Shown: positions 28,985 to 37,374, numbered from the stretch's first letter. The stretch: DNA of 64,000 nt from Mucilaginibacter sp. (GCA_028287895.1 JAQBOV010000079.1:1-64000), one strand, 5' to 3'. Program-made: numbers and translations. The notes: generated from the sequence alone by a model not told the origin.

Positions 28985-29629
28985 ATGATACGGCAATTCT
29001 CGATATATTACTGTGACGACATTCCCGCAGATGTTTTTGATATGCGAGAGATTTGCTTTCCAGGGCCTTTCAAACATAGCGATCCTAACGATTCTCGAAG
29101 TAAACATATTGTAATAAAGGAAGCCACCAAAATTGTAGCTGCCGGTAGGGTAACGACTGGAAAACCTGGTATTATCAATCAATGGACAAATTACGCTTCT
29201 GCGCTGCCTGAAGGAGAACATATAGCTGATTTAAGTAGATGTTTTGTAAACCCCGAATATCGCAAACTGGAGTTATTAAGAAAAGTATGTTTAGAGTGTG
29301 TATTATATGCAAATAGTGTTGGCATAAAACAAATGGCGGCGTCCTTTATAACTCACCGTAAATATATCGGCTCAATGTTAAATGACCTTGGTTTTATTTC
29401 AAACGGTGCTGTTGTACGATCACTTGAATCGAATGGTTTGGAAAATAAACTCAATGTCGGAGTTTGTGATATGGAAGTATCAGGCAACCTTTGGGTTAAT
29501 CAATCTATTATTTGCGTTCAGCACTTAAGAAATAATGGTTTTGAAATCGTTAATGCGAATATTGAATCGATCACAGATGCTGTAAATTCAACTAAATACT
29601 TGGATCGCGAAACTAATTGTAAATCTTAA
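28985..29629 (+). CDS. GNAT-fold N-acyltransferase (N-acyl amino acid synthase-like)
   Basis: A 214-residue protein whose layout fits the GNAT fold: a start of MIRQFSIYYCDDIPADVF, then DMREICFPGPF, VAAGRVTTGKPG, and the acyl-CoA region IADLSRCFVNPEYRKLELLRKV with a following helix and GFISNGAVV. It resembles autoinducer- or N-acyl-amino-acid-synthase-like members more than small acetyltransferases. It is followed by a decayed SemiSWEET remnant and lies upstream of the aminotransferase/KamA genes, so it may acylate their product. This is inference. Confidence 0.65.
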   Translation: MIRQFSIYYCDDIPADVFDMREICFPGPFKHSDPNDSRSKHIVIKEATKIVAAGRVTTGKPGIINQWTNYASALPEGEHIADLSRCFVNPEYRKLELLRKVCLECVLYANSVGIKQMAASFITHRKYIGSMLNDLGFISNGAVVRSLESNGLENKLNVGVCDMEVSGNLWVNQSIICVQHLRNNGFEIVNANIESITDAVNSTKYLDRETNCKS

Positions 29630-29650
29630 TCGTGAATCCACCTAAATTAA

Positions 29651-29817
29651 CTGACAGTTTCATGGTTTCTTTTTGTTTCATCCTTTATAAGTTACGTTCT
29701 ATGGACGTATTATGGTTATCTGAAGAATGATTGGGGGGGCAAAGTGTAGGTATTGTAACATCAGGGATTATTTTGTATTTGCTTTATAAATATAGAGATA
29801 AATCACAGGCGAATTAA
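29651..29817 (+). pseudogene. SemiSWEET/PQ-loop transporter remnant
   Basis: The plus strand reads LTVSWFLFVSSFISYVLWTY and YGYLKNDW up to a run of seven G (29733-29739), where the frame breaks. One base further it continues QSVGIVTSGIILYLLYKYRD and KSQAN then TAA. The two parts line up with the second and third helices of the intact SemiSWEET at 32565-32861 (WIVHGIYKHDW; SIIGAIATAVIVFLIIKYR). The N-terminal helix is missing. A fragment, not functional. Confidence 0.5.
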
Positions 29818-29870
29818 AGACAGATCAAAACGGCATATAGTTTAAAACAATTACAATTTTATTCCTCAAC

Positions 29871-31070
29871 ATGAACAACCTTTCCCAATTAGCAGAAGAT
29901 CAATATTGCTCACTAAATTACGAACACCTCCCGATAACAATCACAAAGGGTAAGGGTATTTATTTATTCGATGATCGGGATAGTCGATATTTTGATTTCC
30001 TATCGGGCTACAGCGTGGTTAACCAGGGGCATTGTCATCCGCGGTTAATTGAGGTAGCTATTCAACAACTTCAAAAACTCACATTGTGCTCACGTTCATT
30101 TTATAATGATCAGCTTGGCCTGTTTTCTGAATATATCTGTAATTTGTTAGGTTATGATCGGGTATTGCCGATGAACACTGGTGCCGAGGCTACTGAAACG
30201 GCAATCAAACTCGCGCGTAAATATGCGTATGAAATAAAAAATGTTCCTTCCGGGCAAGCCAAAATTGTGGTGATGCACAATAATTTTATGGGCCGTACAA
30301 TGGGTTCCATAAGTGGCTCAACTGATTATTATAGCTATCATAATTTTGGGCCATTGCTGCCGGGGTTTGTCAGTATTCCATTTAATGATGTGTTTGCAGT
30401 AAAAAACCTATTGCAAGACCCTACTGTATGCGCAATTATTATTGAACCTATACAAGGAGAAGCGGGTGTTTTTGTACCTGATGAAGGCTATTTGACAAGG
30501 GTGAGGCAACTTTGTACGGAAGCTAAGGTGTTAATGATTGCTGATGAAATACAATCGGGCATGGGCCGGTCAGGTAAATTTCTCGCTTGCGATTACGAAG
30601 AAGTAAAACCCGACTTGCTACTCTTAGGCAAAGCTATAACTGGTGGTGTCACCGCGCTATCTGTAGTATTAGGTTCTGATGGTATTATTTCGCTTCTTCA
30701 ACCAGGCATGCATGGCTCCACCTATGGGGGAAACCCATTAACATGTGCTATTGCTCTTGAAGCAATCAAAGTTATTATTGAAGAAAAACTTGCGGAAAAT
30801 GCCTTTAAGGTGGGAGAAATTTTCAGGGATGAAATGGCAAAGACGTTAAATGGAAAAATAAAAGCAATACGCGGTAGAGGCTTACTTAATGCAATTGCTT
30901 TTGATGAAAGTATTGATACTACCCATATCTGTCATCAATTAATGCACAACGGCATATTAGCTAAACCAACGCGAAACAATGCCGTTAGATTTACACCGCC
31001 ATTAATTATTAATCCCGAACAAATGGCTTCGGCAATGGAAATTATTTATAATGTACTGGCTACCAAATGA
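29871..31070 (+). CDS. class III aminotransferase, ornithine-aminotransferase-like
   Basis: A PLP enzyme of 399 aa that moves a terminal amino group to 2-oxoglutarate. VLPMNTGAEATETAIKLARK is the phosphate-binding loop of ornithine aminotransferases, IADEIQSGMGRSGKFLA carries the cofactor Asp, LLLLGKAITGG the Schiff-base Lys254, and GSTYGGNPLTCAIALEAI follows. Its stop overlaps the start of the KamA-like gene (ATGA), so the two are translationally coupled. In this context the substrate could be ornithine, lysine or a beta-amino acid. Confidence 0.88.
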   Translation: MNNLSQLAEDQYCSLNYEHLPITITKGKGIYLFDDRDSRYFDFLSGYSVVNQGHCHPRLIEVAIQQLQKLTLCSRSFYNDQLGLFSEYICNLLGYDRVLPMNTGAEATETAIKLARKYAYEIKNVPSGQAKIVVMHNNFMGRTMGSISGSTDYYSYHNFGPLLPGFVSIPFNDVFAVKNLLQDPTVCAIIIEPIQGEAGVFVPDEGYLTRVRQLCTEAKVLMIADEIQSGMGRSGKFLACDYEEVKPDLLLLGKAITGGVTALSVVLGSDGIISLLQPGMHGSTYGGNPLTCAIALEAIKVIIEEKLAENAFKVGEIFRDEMAKTLNGKIKAIRGRGLLNAIAFDESIDTTHICHQLMHNGILAKPTRNNAVRFTPPLIINPEQMASAMEIIYNVLATK

Positions 31071-32002
31071 AAGAGAAATTTACCCCTTATCTGTCAAGGC
31101 AGTTTGAAAATCCTGCCATTGCTGAGCAGTATAAAATATTACCCAATGATATTGCAAATCATTTTGAGAGGCTTGATCCTTTGGAAGAGGATAGCCACCA
31201 ACCGGTAAAAGGCTTAGTACATAAGTACGAAAACCGGGCTTTGATAAAAGTTTCTTATCGCTGTGCGGCTCATTGCCGGTTTTGTACGCGAATACGGCAG
31301 ATTGGTACTGCTGATGGAGATTTGGACTCACCCAACGATATCCCTAACATTATCGATTATTTGCGCCAGCACACAGAAATAACGGATGTTATACTTTCAG
31401 GCGGCGATCCATTTTATACTCCAAAACAAAGCTTAGAATTACTAAATGAACTTGACACTATTGATAGTTTAAAAGTGATACGTATTGGTACAAGGCTTCC
31501 AATCCATAATCCGCAGTCATTCAAAGCACCTTTATTGCATGTGATGCTTAATAAGGTAAAGGAAATGGCTGTTAAGAAACCATTTATTATATTATTGCAC
31601 TTTGCGCACCCTGATGAATTAACCCCGGAAGTTTTAGATGTTATCCGATTACTAAAAACTACCGGCGCAATGCTGTTATCTCAAACAGTGTTTTTGAAAG
31701 GCATAAACGATAATTACCGGGTTTTAAAAAACTTATTTGAAAACCTCTATTGGGCAGGCGTTATGCCCTATTATATCTACCGATGCGATTATGTAAAAGG
31801 CCTTGAACATTATGTTTGCGATATGGCCGATGAAATACGGATCATGACTGATTTGAGGCGGGATTTAAGTGGCATAGCCTATCCAACTTACATAGTTGAT
31901 GTGGTAGGTAAGGGAAAAATACCTGTACCACTTGGATTTTGGAGTAAAACTGATATAACCCAATGTAACGATTTTTCAAATAGTCAAGTCAAAATATTAT
32001 GA
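31067..32002 (+). CDS. KamA-like radical SAM aminomutase (short lysine 2,3-aminomutase homologue)
   Basis: Radical SAM and PLP enzyme of 311 aa, shorter than classical lysine 2,3-aminomutase (about 416). Cys66-xxx-Cys70-xx-Cys73 binds the [4Fe-4S] cluster, and SGGDP (111-115) is the SAM-binding strand. VVGKGKIPVP holds the PLP lysine (Lys284), matching GGGGK in LAM. The two LAM aspartates that bind the lysine side chain are conserved (Asp241 in YRCDYVKGLEHY, Asp278 in YIVDVVGKGK). Lysine to beta-lysine is therefore plausible. It overlaps both neighbours by ATGA. Confidence 0.85.
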   Translation: MKEKFTPYLSRQFENPAIAEQYKILPNDIANHFERLDPLEEDSHQPVKGLVHKYENRALIKVSYRCAAHCRFCTRIRQIGTADGDLDSPNDIPNIIDYLRQHTEITDVILSGGDPFYTPKQSLELLNELDTIDSLKVIRIGTRLPIHNPQSFKAPLLHVMLNKVKEMAVKKPFIILLHFAHPDELTPEVLDVIRLLKTTGAMLLSQTVFLKGINDNYRVLKNLFENLYWAGVMPYYIYRCDYVKGLEHYVCDMADEIRIMTDLRRDLSGIAYPTYIVDVVGKGKIPVPLGFWSKTDITQCNDFSNSQVKIL

Positions 32003-32554
32003 TTATCGGCTGGTCGTTAGTAAATAATTCCATTGCTAATTCGGTATTACAATTTAGTCAAGCAAAAGTCGACTGGTTTAAAAAAAAACCTAATACCTGT
32101 GGATGCTAAAGTGGGGCTGGCATCACAATGGTGTGTTGATAAAGATTTTCAAGGGCAAGGGCTTATTCAGAAAATATATAATTATTTTGAAATGATTATA
32201 GCGGGTAAGTATGATTTTATTGAAGCATCCATTAGGAAAAATAATCCGGCAGGGAGCGGCAACAACAAAATTAGGCATGAAAACTATTTTTGAAGACGAT
32301 TTAAGGTTCGATAAAATAAAAGAAATTGCCCCGTTTAAATTGGCTGATAACGAATTGTTTATCAATGAAAAAAAAGTTTTAATCAGATGGGCAAATTAGG
32401 GGATGAAAACCAGCTTTTTGAGTTGAATAAAAAATGGGTTAGTGATAATGTACCGAACAATAATTCAAAAGGGTTCCTCACAAGTTTGTGTCAACCGTCG
32501 GACTTCAAAACATTTATCGAGTTTAATGATATTGTAATTGCTGAAAAAACTTAA
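31999..32554 (+). pseudogene. GNAT-type acyltransferase gene with three frameshifts
   Basis: Starts with MIIGWSLVNNSIANS, overlapping the KamA stop by ATGA. A run of nine A (32080-32088) shifts the frame to LIPVDAKVGLASQW...IRKNNPA. A second shift near 32252 leads to AATTKLGMKTIFEDD...KKVLIRWAN, and a third near 32395 to GDENQLFELNKKWVSDN...GFLTSLCQPSDF. All parts line up with the intact paralogue at 32866-33432. The frame ends at DIVIAEKT, almost the same place as the paralogue. Function lost. Confidence 0.8.
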
Positions 32555-32564
32555 CCAGATTTCC

Positions 32565-32861
32565 ATGGAGCACGTTATTGAAATACTTGTACTTATATCT
32601 TCAGTTATTTTAAAATGTGTAGGAATGCCTCACCAGGTAAGAAAACTATATAAAACGAAGAATTCACAGGGTTTTTCGCTTTTCTATTATGCCATGCTTG
32701 ATTTAACCTACCTCTTTTGGATAGTTCATGGGATTTATAAACATGATTGGACTATTATATCAACAAGTATAATCGGCGCAATTGCAACAGCAGTAATTGT
32801 TTTTTTAATTATAAAATACAGACCTAAAGAAAAGGTATTAATAGTAAACTCTTATTCTTAA
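32565..32861 (+). CDS. SemiSWEET/PQ-loop family small transporter
   Basis: A 98-residue protein with three hydrophobic helices, the size of a SemiSWEET half-transporter that works as a dimer. The first loop reads GMPHQVRKLYKTKNSQGFSL, a PQ-loop-like motif (H-Q for P-Q) followed by the family's SQGFSLFYY. WIVHGIYKHDW and VIVFLIIKYR match the second and third helices. I chose ATG 32565 over TTG 32538, which would overlap the GNAT remnant. It lies between two GNAT copies and may move the small molecule made by the cluster. Confidence 0.8.
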   Translation: MEHVIEILVLISSVILKCVGMPHQVRKLYKTKNSQGFSLFYYAMLDLTYLFWIVHGIYKHDWTIISTSIIGAIATAVIVFLIIKYRPKEKVLIVNSYS

Positions 32862-32865
32862 TGAG

Positions 32866-33432
32866 ATGTTAATCGGTTGGTCGCTCATAAATAGTTCAAT
32901 AAAAACCCCTCATTTTCTTAAGATGCAGAAAATGATTTTATTATTTAAAGAACAGGGTTTAATCCCTATTAATGCTAAAGTAGCTTTAGGACAAAAGTAT
33001 TTGGATTATGAATATAGAGGTAAAGGTATAATGGACTTAGCAACTATAATACAAGAGGAACTCACCTTTTCAAATTTTGAAATATATCTCTCAACCGTTC
33101 AGAAATTTAACAAGCGAAGTGAATTTTTTTTTAAAAAAAATTCCTTCCAACAAATTTACCAAGACAACGTTCGCTATTATTTAACAAAAGCAATTGTTAA
33201 AAGAGGTATTTCAGTTTATCAATCTTTATTAATTGGAAATGGCAGCTCTGCTACTAAAGTCATGATAAGGCCCGGCGAGGCCGGCGACGAATTTCAATTA
33301 CACGAGTTGAATAAGAAAAGGCTAAAAGAAAATTTAACTGACCTATCACAAGGGTTTTTAACAAGTTTATATACAGCTTCTGACTTTAGGCAAATGATTA
33401 ATCTTCAGGAAATAATAGTGATAGCTGTGTAA
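32866..33432 (+). CDS. GNAT-type acyltransferase with truncated C-terminal half
   Basis: A 188-residue paralogue of the frameshifted gene at 31999-32554. LIGWSLINSSIKT, LIPINAKVALGQKYLDYEYR and GKGIMDLATII form an acyl-CoA-binding R/Q-GxG-like pattern (YRGKGI). After about residue 128 a second GNAT start is readable (VMIRPGEAGDEFQLHELNKK...GFLTSLYTASDF), but it ends at EIIVIAV just after its first strand. Either a partial second domain or a truncation. It starts five bases after the SemiSWEET stop and is followed by an IS-like repeat scar. Confidence 0.6.
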   Translation: MLIGWSLINSSIKTPHFLKMQKMILLFKEQGLIPINAKVALGQKYLDYEYRGKGIMDLATIIQEELTFSNFEIYLSTVQKFNKRSEFFFKKNSFQQIYQDNVRYYLTKAIVKRGISVYQSLLIGNGSSATKVMIRPGEAGDEFQLHELNKKRLKENLTDLSQGFLTSLYTASDFRQMINLQEIIVIAV

Positions 33433-33473
33433 CGTAGTTAGAATAAGGGAAATAGAATGTTAATGGGATGACC

Positions 33474-33538
33474 CGTCCTGGATTAGCTATACAATTTGTC
33501 TCGTACTGGATTATATACATTTTGTCTCGTACTGGATT
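33474..33538. repeat. three tandem repeats (about 26-28 bp), possible IS end
   Basis: TTTGTCTCGTACTGGATT occurs exactly at 33495-33512 and 33521-33538. A third, diverged copy of the core, CGTCCTGGATTA, is at 33474-33485. Multiple short direct repeats like this are typical transposase-binding sites at element ends (for example IS21 family). No transposase gene remains. It lies 40 bases past the truncated GNAT gene and marks the edge of the AT-rich stretch. Confidence 0.6.
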
Positions 33539-33595
33539 TAATAGACAGCTTATTTGAAGATTATTTATTAAATTAAAATATCGATCGGATTTTTA

Positions 33596-34057
33596 ATGCC
33601 TAAAGAGGAAGTTAATGATCTTGTGAAATTTATGCTGCCCTATCCGGACCAGGTAAAGGCTGCCGCTTTATGGCTCAGGGAATTTGTTTGGGATCTTTAC
33701 CCCGAAACCAACGAACTCATTTATGATAATTACAATGCTGTCGCCTTTGGCTGGTCGCCTACTGATAAGGCCGGGGATGTGTTTTGCAGTATAGCTGTTT
33801 GCAGTGATCACGTAAATTTCGGGTTCAACCGTGGTGTGGATATAGCCGACCCGGATAAAACATTAATTGGCAATGGCAGCCAATACCGTTACATCCGGGT
33901 AAGGGAGAAGGATGATTTTCCTGAAGCGTATATGAAGCAATTGCTGGAAGCTGCCTATCAGAATTCGGTATCACGGATGAAGCCAGTTAAAAAAGTACTT
34001 AAGGGTGAGACTATTGTAAAGTCGATATCGCCTGTCAAAAAGCGTCCGAAGCAGTGA
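33596..34057 (+). CDS. DUF1801 domain-containing protein
   Basis: A 153-residue protein of the DUF1801/YdhG-like fold: LVKFMLPYPDQVKAAALWLREFVWDLYPETNELIYDN at the N terminus, VAFGWSPTDKAGDVFCSIAVCSDHVNFGFNRG in the middle and QYRYIRVREKDDFPEAYMKQLL. The family is related to the frataxin-like YdhG group; its function is unknown. The final residues are basic (KKVLKGE...KKRPKQ). It begins the region of ordinary base composition after the accessory stretch. Confidence 0.85.
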   Translation: MPKEEVNDLVKFMLPYPDQVKAAALWLREFVWDLYPETNELIYDNYNAVAFGWSPTDKAGDVFCSIAVCSDHVNFGFNRGVDIADPDKTLIGNGSQYRYIRVREKDDFPEAYMKQLLEAAYQNSVSRMKPVKKVLKGETIVKSISPVKKRPKQ

Positions 34058-34071
34058 TTGGTTAATCGGTG

Positions 34072-34142
34072 ATTAGAGATTAGCCTATAACAGGAACTCT
34101 ATGTTTGGCTACAAATAATTTAAGTTACATAGAAGTTGTTTG
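34072..34142. repeat. 70-bp direct repeat, copy A (left of the carboxylase gene)
   Basis: ATTAGAGATTAG...GCTACAAATAATTTAAGTT...ATAGAAGTTGTTTG. About 80 percent identical to copy B at 35907-35976 in the same orientation. The two flank a single gene. No coding frame. The role is unknown. Confidence 0.65.
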
Positions 34143-34258
34143 TTAACTCAAGTGAATAATGAGTCTTGGTTCAGACAAAAAACTAATTACAAATCACTAA
34201 TTTATGCCATTTTTGTAAGACCTGGTCTCTGATCACTAATTAACCAATCAAAAAGCCA

Positions 34259-35887
34259 ATGAATATCGAATCAAATAAAAATGAAGATATTAATAAACAG
34301 CTTGTTTATGACCTTGATAACAAACTAAAAAAAGTACACGAGGGCGGAGGAGAAAAGGCGGCAGCTAAACAAAAGGAAAAGGGCAAAATGCTGGCTCGCG
34401 AGCGGATTGCTTATCTGATTGACGACGATAAACCCTGGCTGGAGATAGGCGCTTTTGCCGGCGAAGGGATGTATGCAGAACATGGCGGCTGCCCTTCGGG
34501 CGGCGTTGTATGCGGTATTGGTTATGTATCCGGCAGGCAGTGCGTGGTGGTTGCCAATGATGCAACAGTGAAAGCCGGGGCCTGGTTCCCTATAACGGCC
34601 AAGAAAAATCTCCGCGCGCAGGAGGTCGCGATGGAAAATCGCTTACCTATCATTTACCTGGTTGATTCAGCCGGAGTGTATCTGCCTTTACAGGACGAGA
34701 TTTTTCCTGACAAGGAGCATTTTGGCCGTATTTTTCGTAATAATGCTATTATGAGTAGTATGGGGGTTATCCAGATATCTGCGATTATGGGTTCTTGTGT
34801 TGCAGGCGGAGCCTATTTGCCGATAATGAGCGACGAGGCCATGATCGTAGATGGCACAGGCTCTGTTTTCCTTGCCGGATCGTACCTTGTAAAATCAGCT
34901 ATTGGCGAAGATGTGGATAATGAAACATTGGGTGGTGCAACTACCCATTGCGAAATATCAGGGGTGACCGATTATAAGCAGCCAAATGACCCGGCCTGCC
35001 TGGATTCCATCCGCAAGATCATGAGCATGACGGGTGATTATATTAAAGCCGGTTTTGACCGTATAGAAGCAGCCGCACCCAAACAGGATGAAAGGGAAAT
35101 ATACAGTATCATACCCGAAAACCGGGAGAAGCCATATGACATGTATGATATCCTCCACAGGTTACTGGATAATTCCGACTTTGAAGAGTATAAGACAGGA
35201 TACGGGCAATCAATTATTTGCGGTTTGGGTAGGGTAGACGGCTGGGCGGTCGGAATAGTGGCCAACCAGCGCAAGGTGCTGAAATCAAAAAAAGGCGAAA
35301 TGCAGTTTGGCGGGGTGATCTATTCCGATTCGGCGGATAAAGCCACACGATTTATCATGAATTGTAACCAAAAAAAAATACCCCTTGTATTTGTGCAGGA
35401 TGTTACCGGCTTTATGGTGGGCAGCCGGTCGGAGCAGGGAGGTATTATTAAAGATGGTGCTAAAATGGTTAATGCCGTTGCCAATTCGGTGGTGCCTAAA
35501 TTTACTTTCATTATCGGTAACTCATACGGGGCAGGCAATTATGCTATGTGTGGCAAGGCTTATGACCCAAGGCTGATCTACGCCTGGCCATCTGCTAAAA
35601 TCGCGGTAATGGGCGGCTCACAGGCGGCTAAAACCTTATTACAGATACAGGAATCGGGATTGAAAGCAAGAGGAGAGGAGATCACCCGGCAAAAAGAACA
35701 GGAATTACTGAAAGAGATAACTGACCGTTATAATTCGCAGACAACACCTTATTATGCCGCCGCAAGGCTTTGGGTGGATGGCATTATCGATCCGCTGGAA
35801 ACGCGAAAGGTTATCTCAATGGGGATTGAAGCAGCCAACCACGCACCGATTGAAAAAGCTTTTAACGTAGGGATAATACAGACTTGA
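34259..35887 (+). CDS. acyl-CoA carboxylase, carboxyltransferase (beta) subunit
   Basis: A 542-residue biotin-dependent carboxyltransferase that moves CO2 from carboxybiotin to an acyl-CoA. Both crotonase-like halves are complete: ARERIAYLIDDDKPWLEIG, GGCPSGGVVCGIG, the first oxyanion region SCVAGGAYLPIMSDEA, and in the second half DVTGFMVGS and NSYGAGNYAMCGKAYDPRLIYAWPSA. HFGRIFRNNA is typical of methylcrotonyl- and geranyl-CoA carboxylases, which suggests leucine or isoprenoid breakdown. The alpha/biotin subunit is not in this window. Two copies of a 70-bp repeat flank the gene. Confidence 0.92.
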   Translation: MNIESNKNEDINKQLVYDLDNKLKKVHEGGGEKAAAKQKEKGKMLARERIAYLIDDDKPWLEIGAFAGEGMYAEHGGCPSGGVVCGIGYVSGRQCVVVANDATVKAGAWFPITAKKNLRAQEVAMENRLPIIYLVDSAGVYLPLQDEIFPDKEHFGRIFRNNAIMSSMGVIQISAIMGSCVAGGAYLPIMSDEAMIVDGTGSVFLAGSYLVKSAIGEDVDNETLGGATTHCEISGVTDYKQPNDPACLDSIRKIMSMTGDYIKAGFDRIEAAAPKQDEREIYSIIPENREKPYDMYDILHRLLDNSDFEEYKTGYGQSIICGLGRVDGWAVGIVANQRKVLKSKKGEMQFGGVIYSDSADKATRFIMNCNQKKIPLVFVQDVTGFMVGSRSEQGGIIKDGAKMVNAVANSVVPKFTFIIGNSYGAGNYAMCGKAYDPRLIYAWPSAKIAVMGGSQAAKTLLQIQESGLKARGEEITRQKEQELLKEITDRYNSQTTPYYAAARLWVDGIIDPLETRKVISMGIEAANHAPIEKAFNVGIIQT

Positions 35888-35906
35888 GATCAGTCGATCG
35901 GCAACA

Positions 35907-35976
35907 ATTAGAGATTAGTCATGATAGGAGTCCTGTGTTTCGCTACAATTAACTTAAGTTATATAGAAGTTGTCTG
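35907..35976. repeat. 70-bp direct repeat, copy B (right of the carboxylase gene)
   Basis: ATTAGAGATTAG...GCTACAATTAACTTAAGTT...ATAGAAGTTGTCTG. Pairs with copy A at 34072-34142. It contains the ten-base palindrome AACTTAAGTT. No coding frame. Confidence 0.65.
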
Positions 35977-36123
35977 AATCAGTGATTCAACTGATTAAGG
36001 GATTTTCCTGATTTTATACCATTATGATTGAAACCTGTGGAAATAAGTTAAATCACAAAGTCGATGAGTCGATCCTGAAATCGTATCATTGCGTCTCTAC
36101 GATCATTTGTATATCTTACACTC

Positions 36124-37299
36124 ATGAAAAAACTCCTTCTGCCACTGCTTCTGCTGCTCCTTATTAAGGCTTCGGCCCAGCCTCCCCAGGAAATCCATCA
36201 AAGGGCTATTCTGGTTGATACGCATAATGATGTGATTTCAAATCAGCTTATTACAAAAGTTGACCTGGCCAAACGCCAAAGCACAGGTAATTTCGACCTG
36301 GTGCGTGCTAAAGAAGGCGGTTTGGATGTACAGGTTTTTTCAATATGGTGCGGGGAAGATTATGGCAAGGGAACGGCATTTAAATTTGCTAATCGTGAAA
36401 TTGACTCTTTAAATGCTTTGATAAAACGCAATCCCGGAAAGATCGTATTGGTGCGCAATGCAGCCGAGTTGGAGAAGGCAGTGGCCAAAAAGCAATTTGC
36501 AGCCATGATAGGGGTAGAAGGCGGCCACATGATAGAGGACAGGATGGATTACATTGATGCACTGGCAAATCGCGGCATGCGTTATCTTACCCTCACATGG
36601 AACAACAGCACCTCATGGGCCACTTCAGCGCGCGATGAAACGCACCGTGGTGATTCGTTAAAGCACCTTGGTTTGACAGATTATGGTAAACAGATCGTAC
36701 AACATCTCAATGATCTCGGCGTAATGGTGGATGTGTCGCACGTGGGTGAACAAACTTTTTATGATGTGATTGCCACCAGCACCAAGCCTGTTATTGCCTC
36801 GCATAGTTGTGCCTATACTTTGAACCCCAACCAGCGTAATATGAAGGACGATCAGTTAAAAGCATTAGCAAGAAATGGTGGCGTAGTGTTTGTGAATTTT
36901 TACAGCGGGTTCGTAGATAGCACTTATGGGGGGAAAGTATCACATTTTTACAGGCATCACCTTGCGGAACTGGATTCCCTTACCAAAATATATCACGATA
37001 ATGACCTGGCTAAGATACGGCTGAACGTAATCTATAAAACCGAATCAGACCAGGTACGCCCGCCATTAAACTTGCTCATCAAACATATAGATTATATAGC
37101 CAAACTAATTGGAGTTGACCACGTGGGCATCGGCTCTGATTTTGACGGCGCCGAATCCTATCCACTGGGCATGGATGATGTTTCCGATTATCCCAAAATA
37201 ACTCAAGAGCTTTTAAAACTGAATTATAGCAAAGCAGATATCGACAAGATATTGGGAGGGAATTTTATCAGGGTATTGAAGGCCAATACGGGTAAGTAG
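36124..37299 (+). CDS. membrane dipeptidase (peptidase M19)
   Basis: A 391-residue dinuclear zinc dipeptidase with a signal peptide (about 1-19, ending KASAQ), so periplasmic. The HxD metal motif is in LVDTHNDVISN, the bridging Glu in MIGVEGGHMIEDRMD, and the later metal histidines in VDVSHVGEQT and IASHSCA. VDHVGIGSDFDGAE near the C terminus is the M19 catalytic Asp region. It cleaves dipeptides, including D-amino-acid ones in some members. Stands alone; the upstream spacer holds repeat copy B. Confidence 0.93.
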   Translation: MKKLLLPLLLLLLIKASAQPPQEIHQRAILVDTHNDVISNQLITKVDLAKRQSTGNFDLVRAKEGGLDVQVFSIWCGEDYGKGTAFKFANREIDSLNALIKRNPGKIVLVRNAAELEKAVAKKQFAAMIGVEGGHMIEDRMDYIDALANRGMRYLTLTWNNSTSWATSARDETHRGDSLKHLGLTDYGKQIVQHLNDLGVMVDVSHVGEQTFYDVIATSTKPVIASHSCAYTLNPNQRNMKDDQLKALARNGGVVFVNFYSGFVDSTYGGKVSHFYRHHLAELDSLTKIYHDNDLAKIRLNVIYKTESDQVRPPLNLLIKHIDYIAKLIGVDHVGIGSDFDGAESYPLGMDDVSDYPKITQELLKLNYSKADIDKILGGNFIRVLKANTGK

Positions 37300-37366
37300 T
37301 TGTTTATATGTTTTATTACTGTTCAGAACTTTACTGCTGACTGACTAATAGAGTCCTCTTTTTTTT

Positions 37367-37374
37367 TAAATTTG
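37367..37374 (+). promoter_or_regulatory. -7 box (TAAATTTG) for trxB
   Basis: Perfect TAnnTTTG followed by C, 18 bases upstream of the ATG at 37393. An in-frame TTG at 37372 lies inside the box, so it cannot be the start codon. This decides the trxB start. Confidence 0.6.

Noticed and set aside
24920..33595. tRNA-Thr as attachment site of a genomic island
   Set aside because: No second copy of the tRNA 3' end and no integrase gene were found; only the base composition supports an island.
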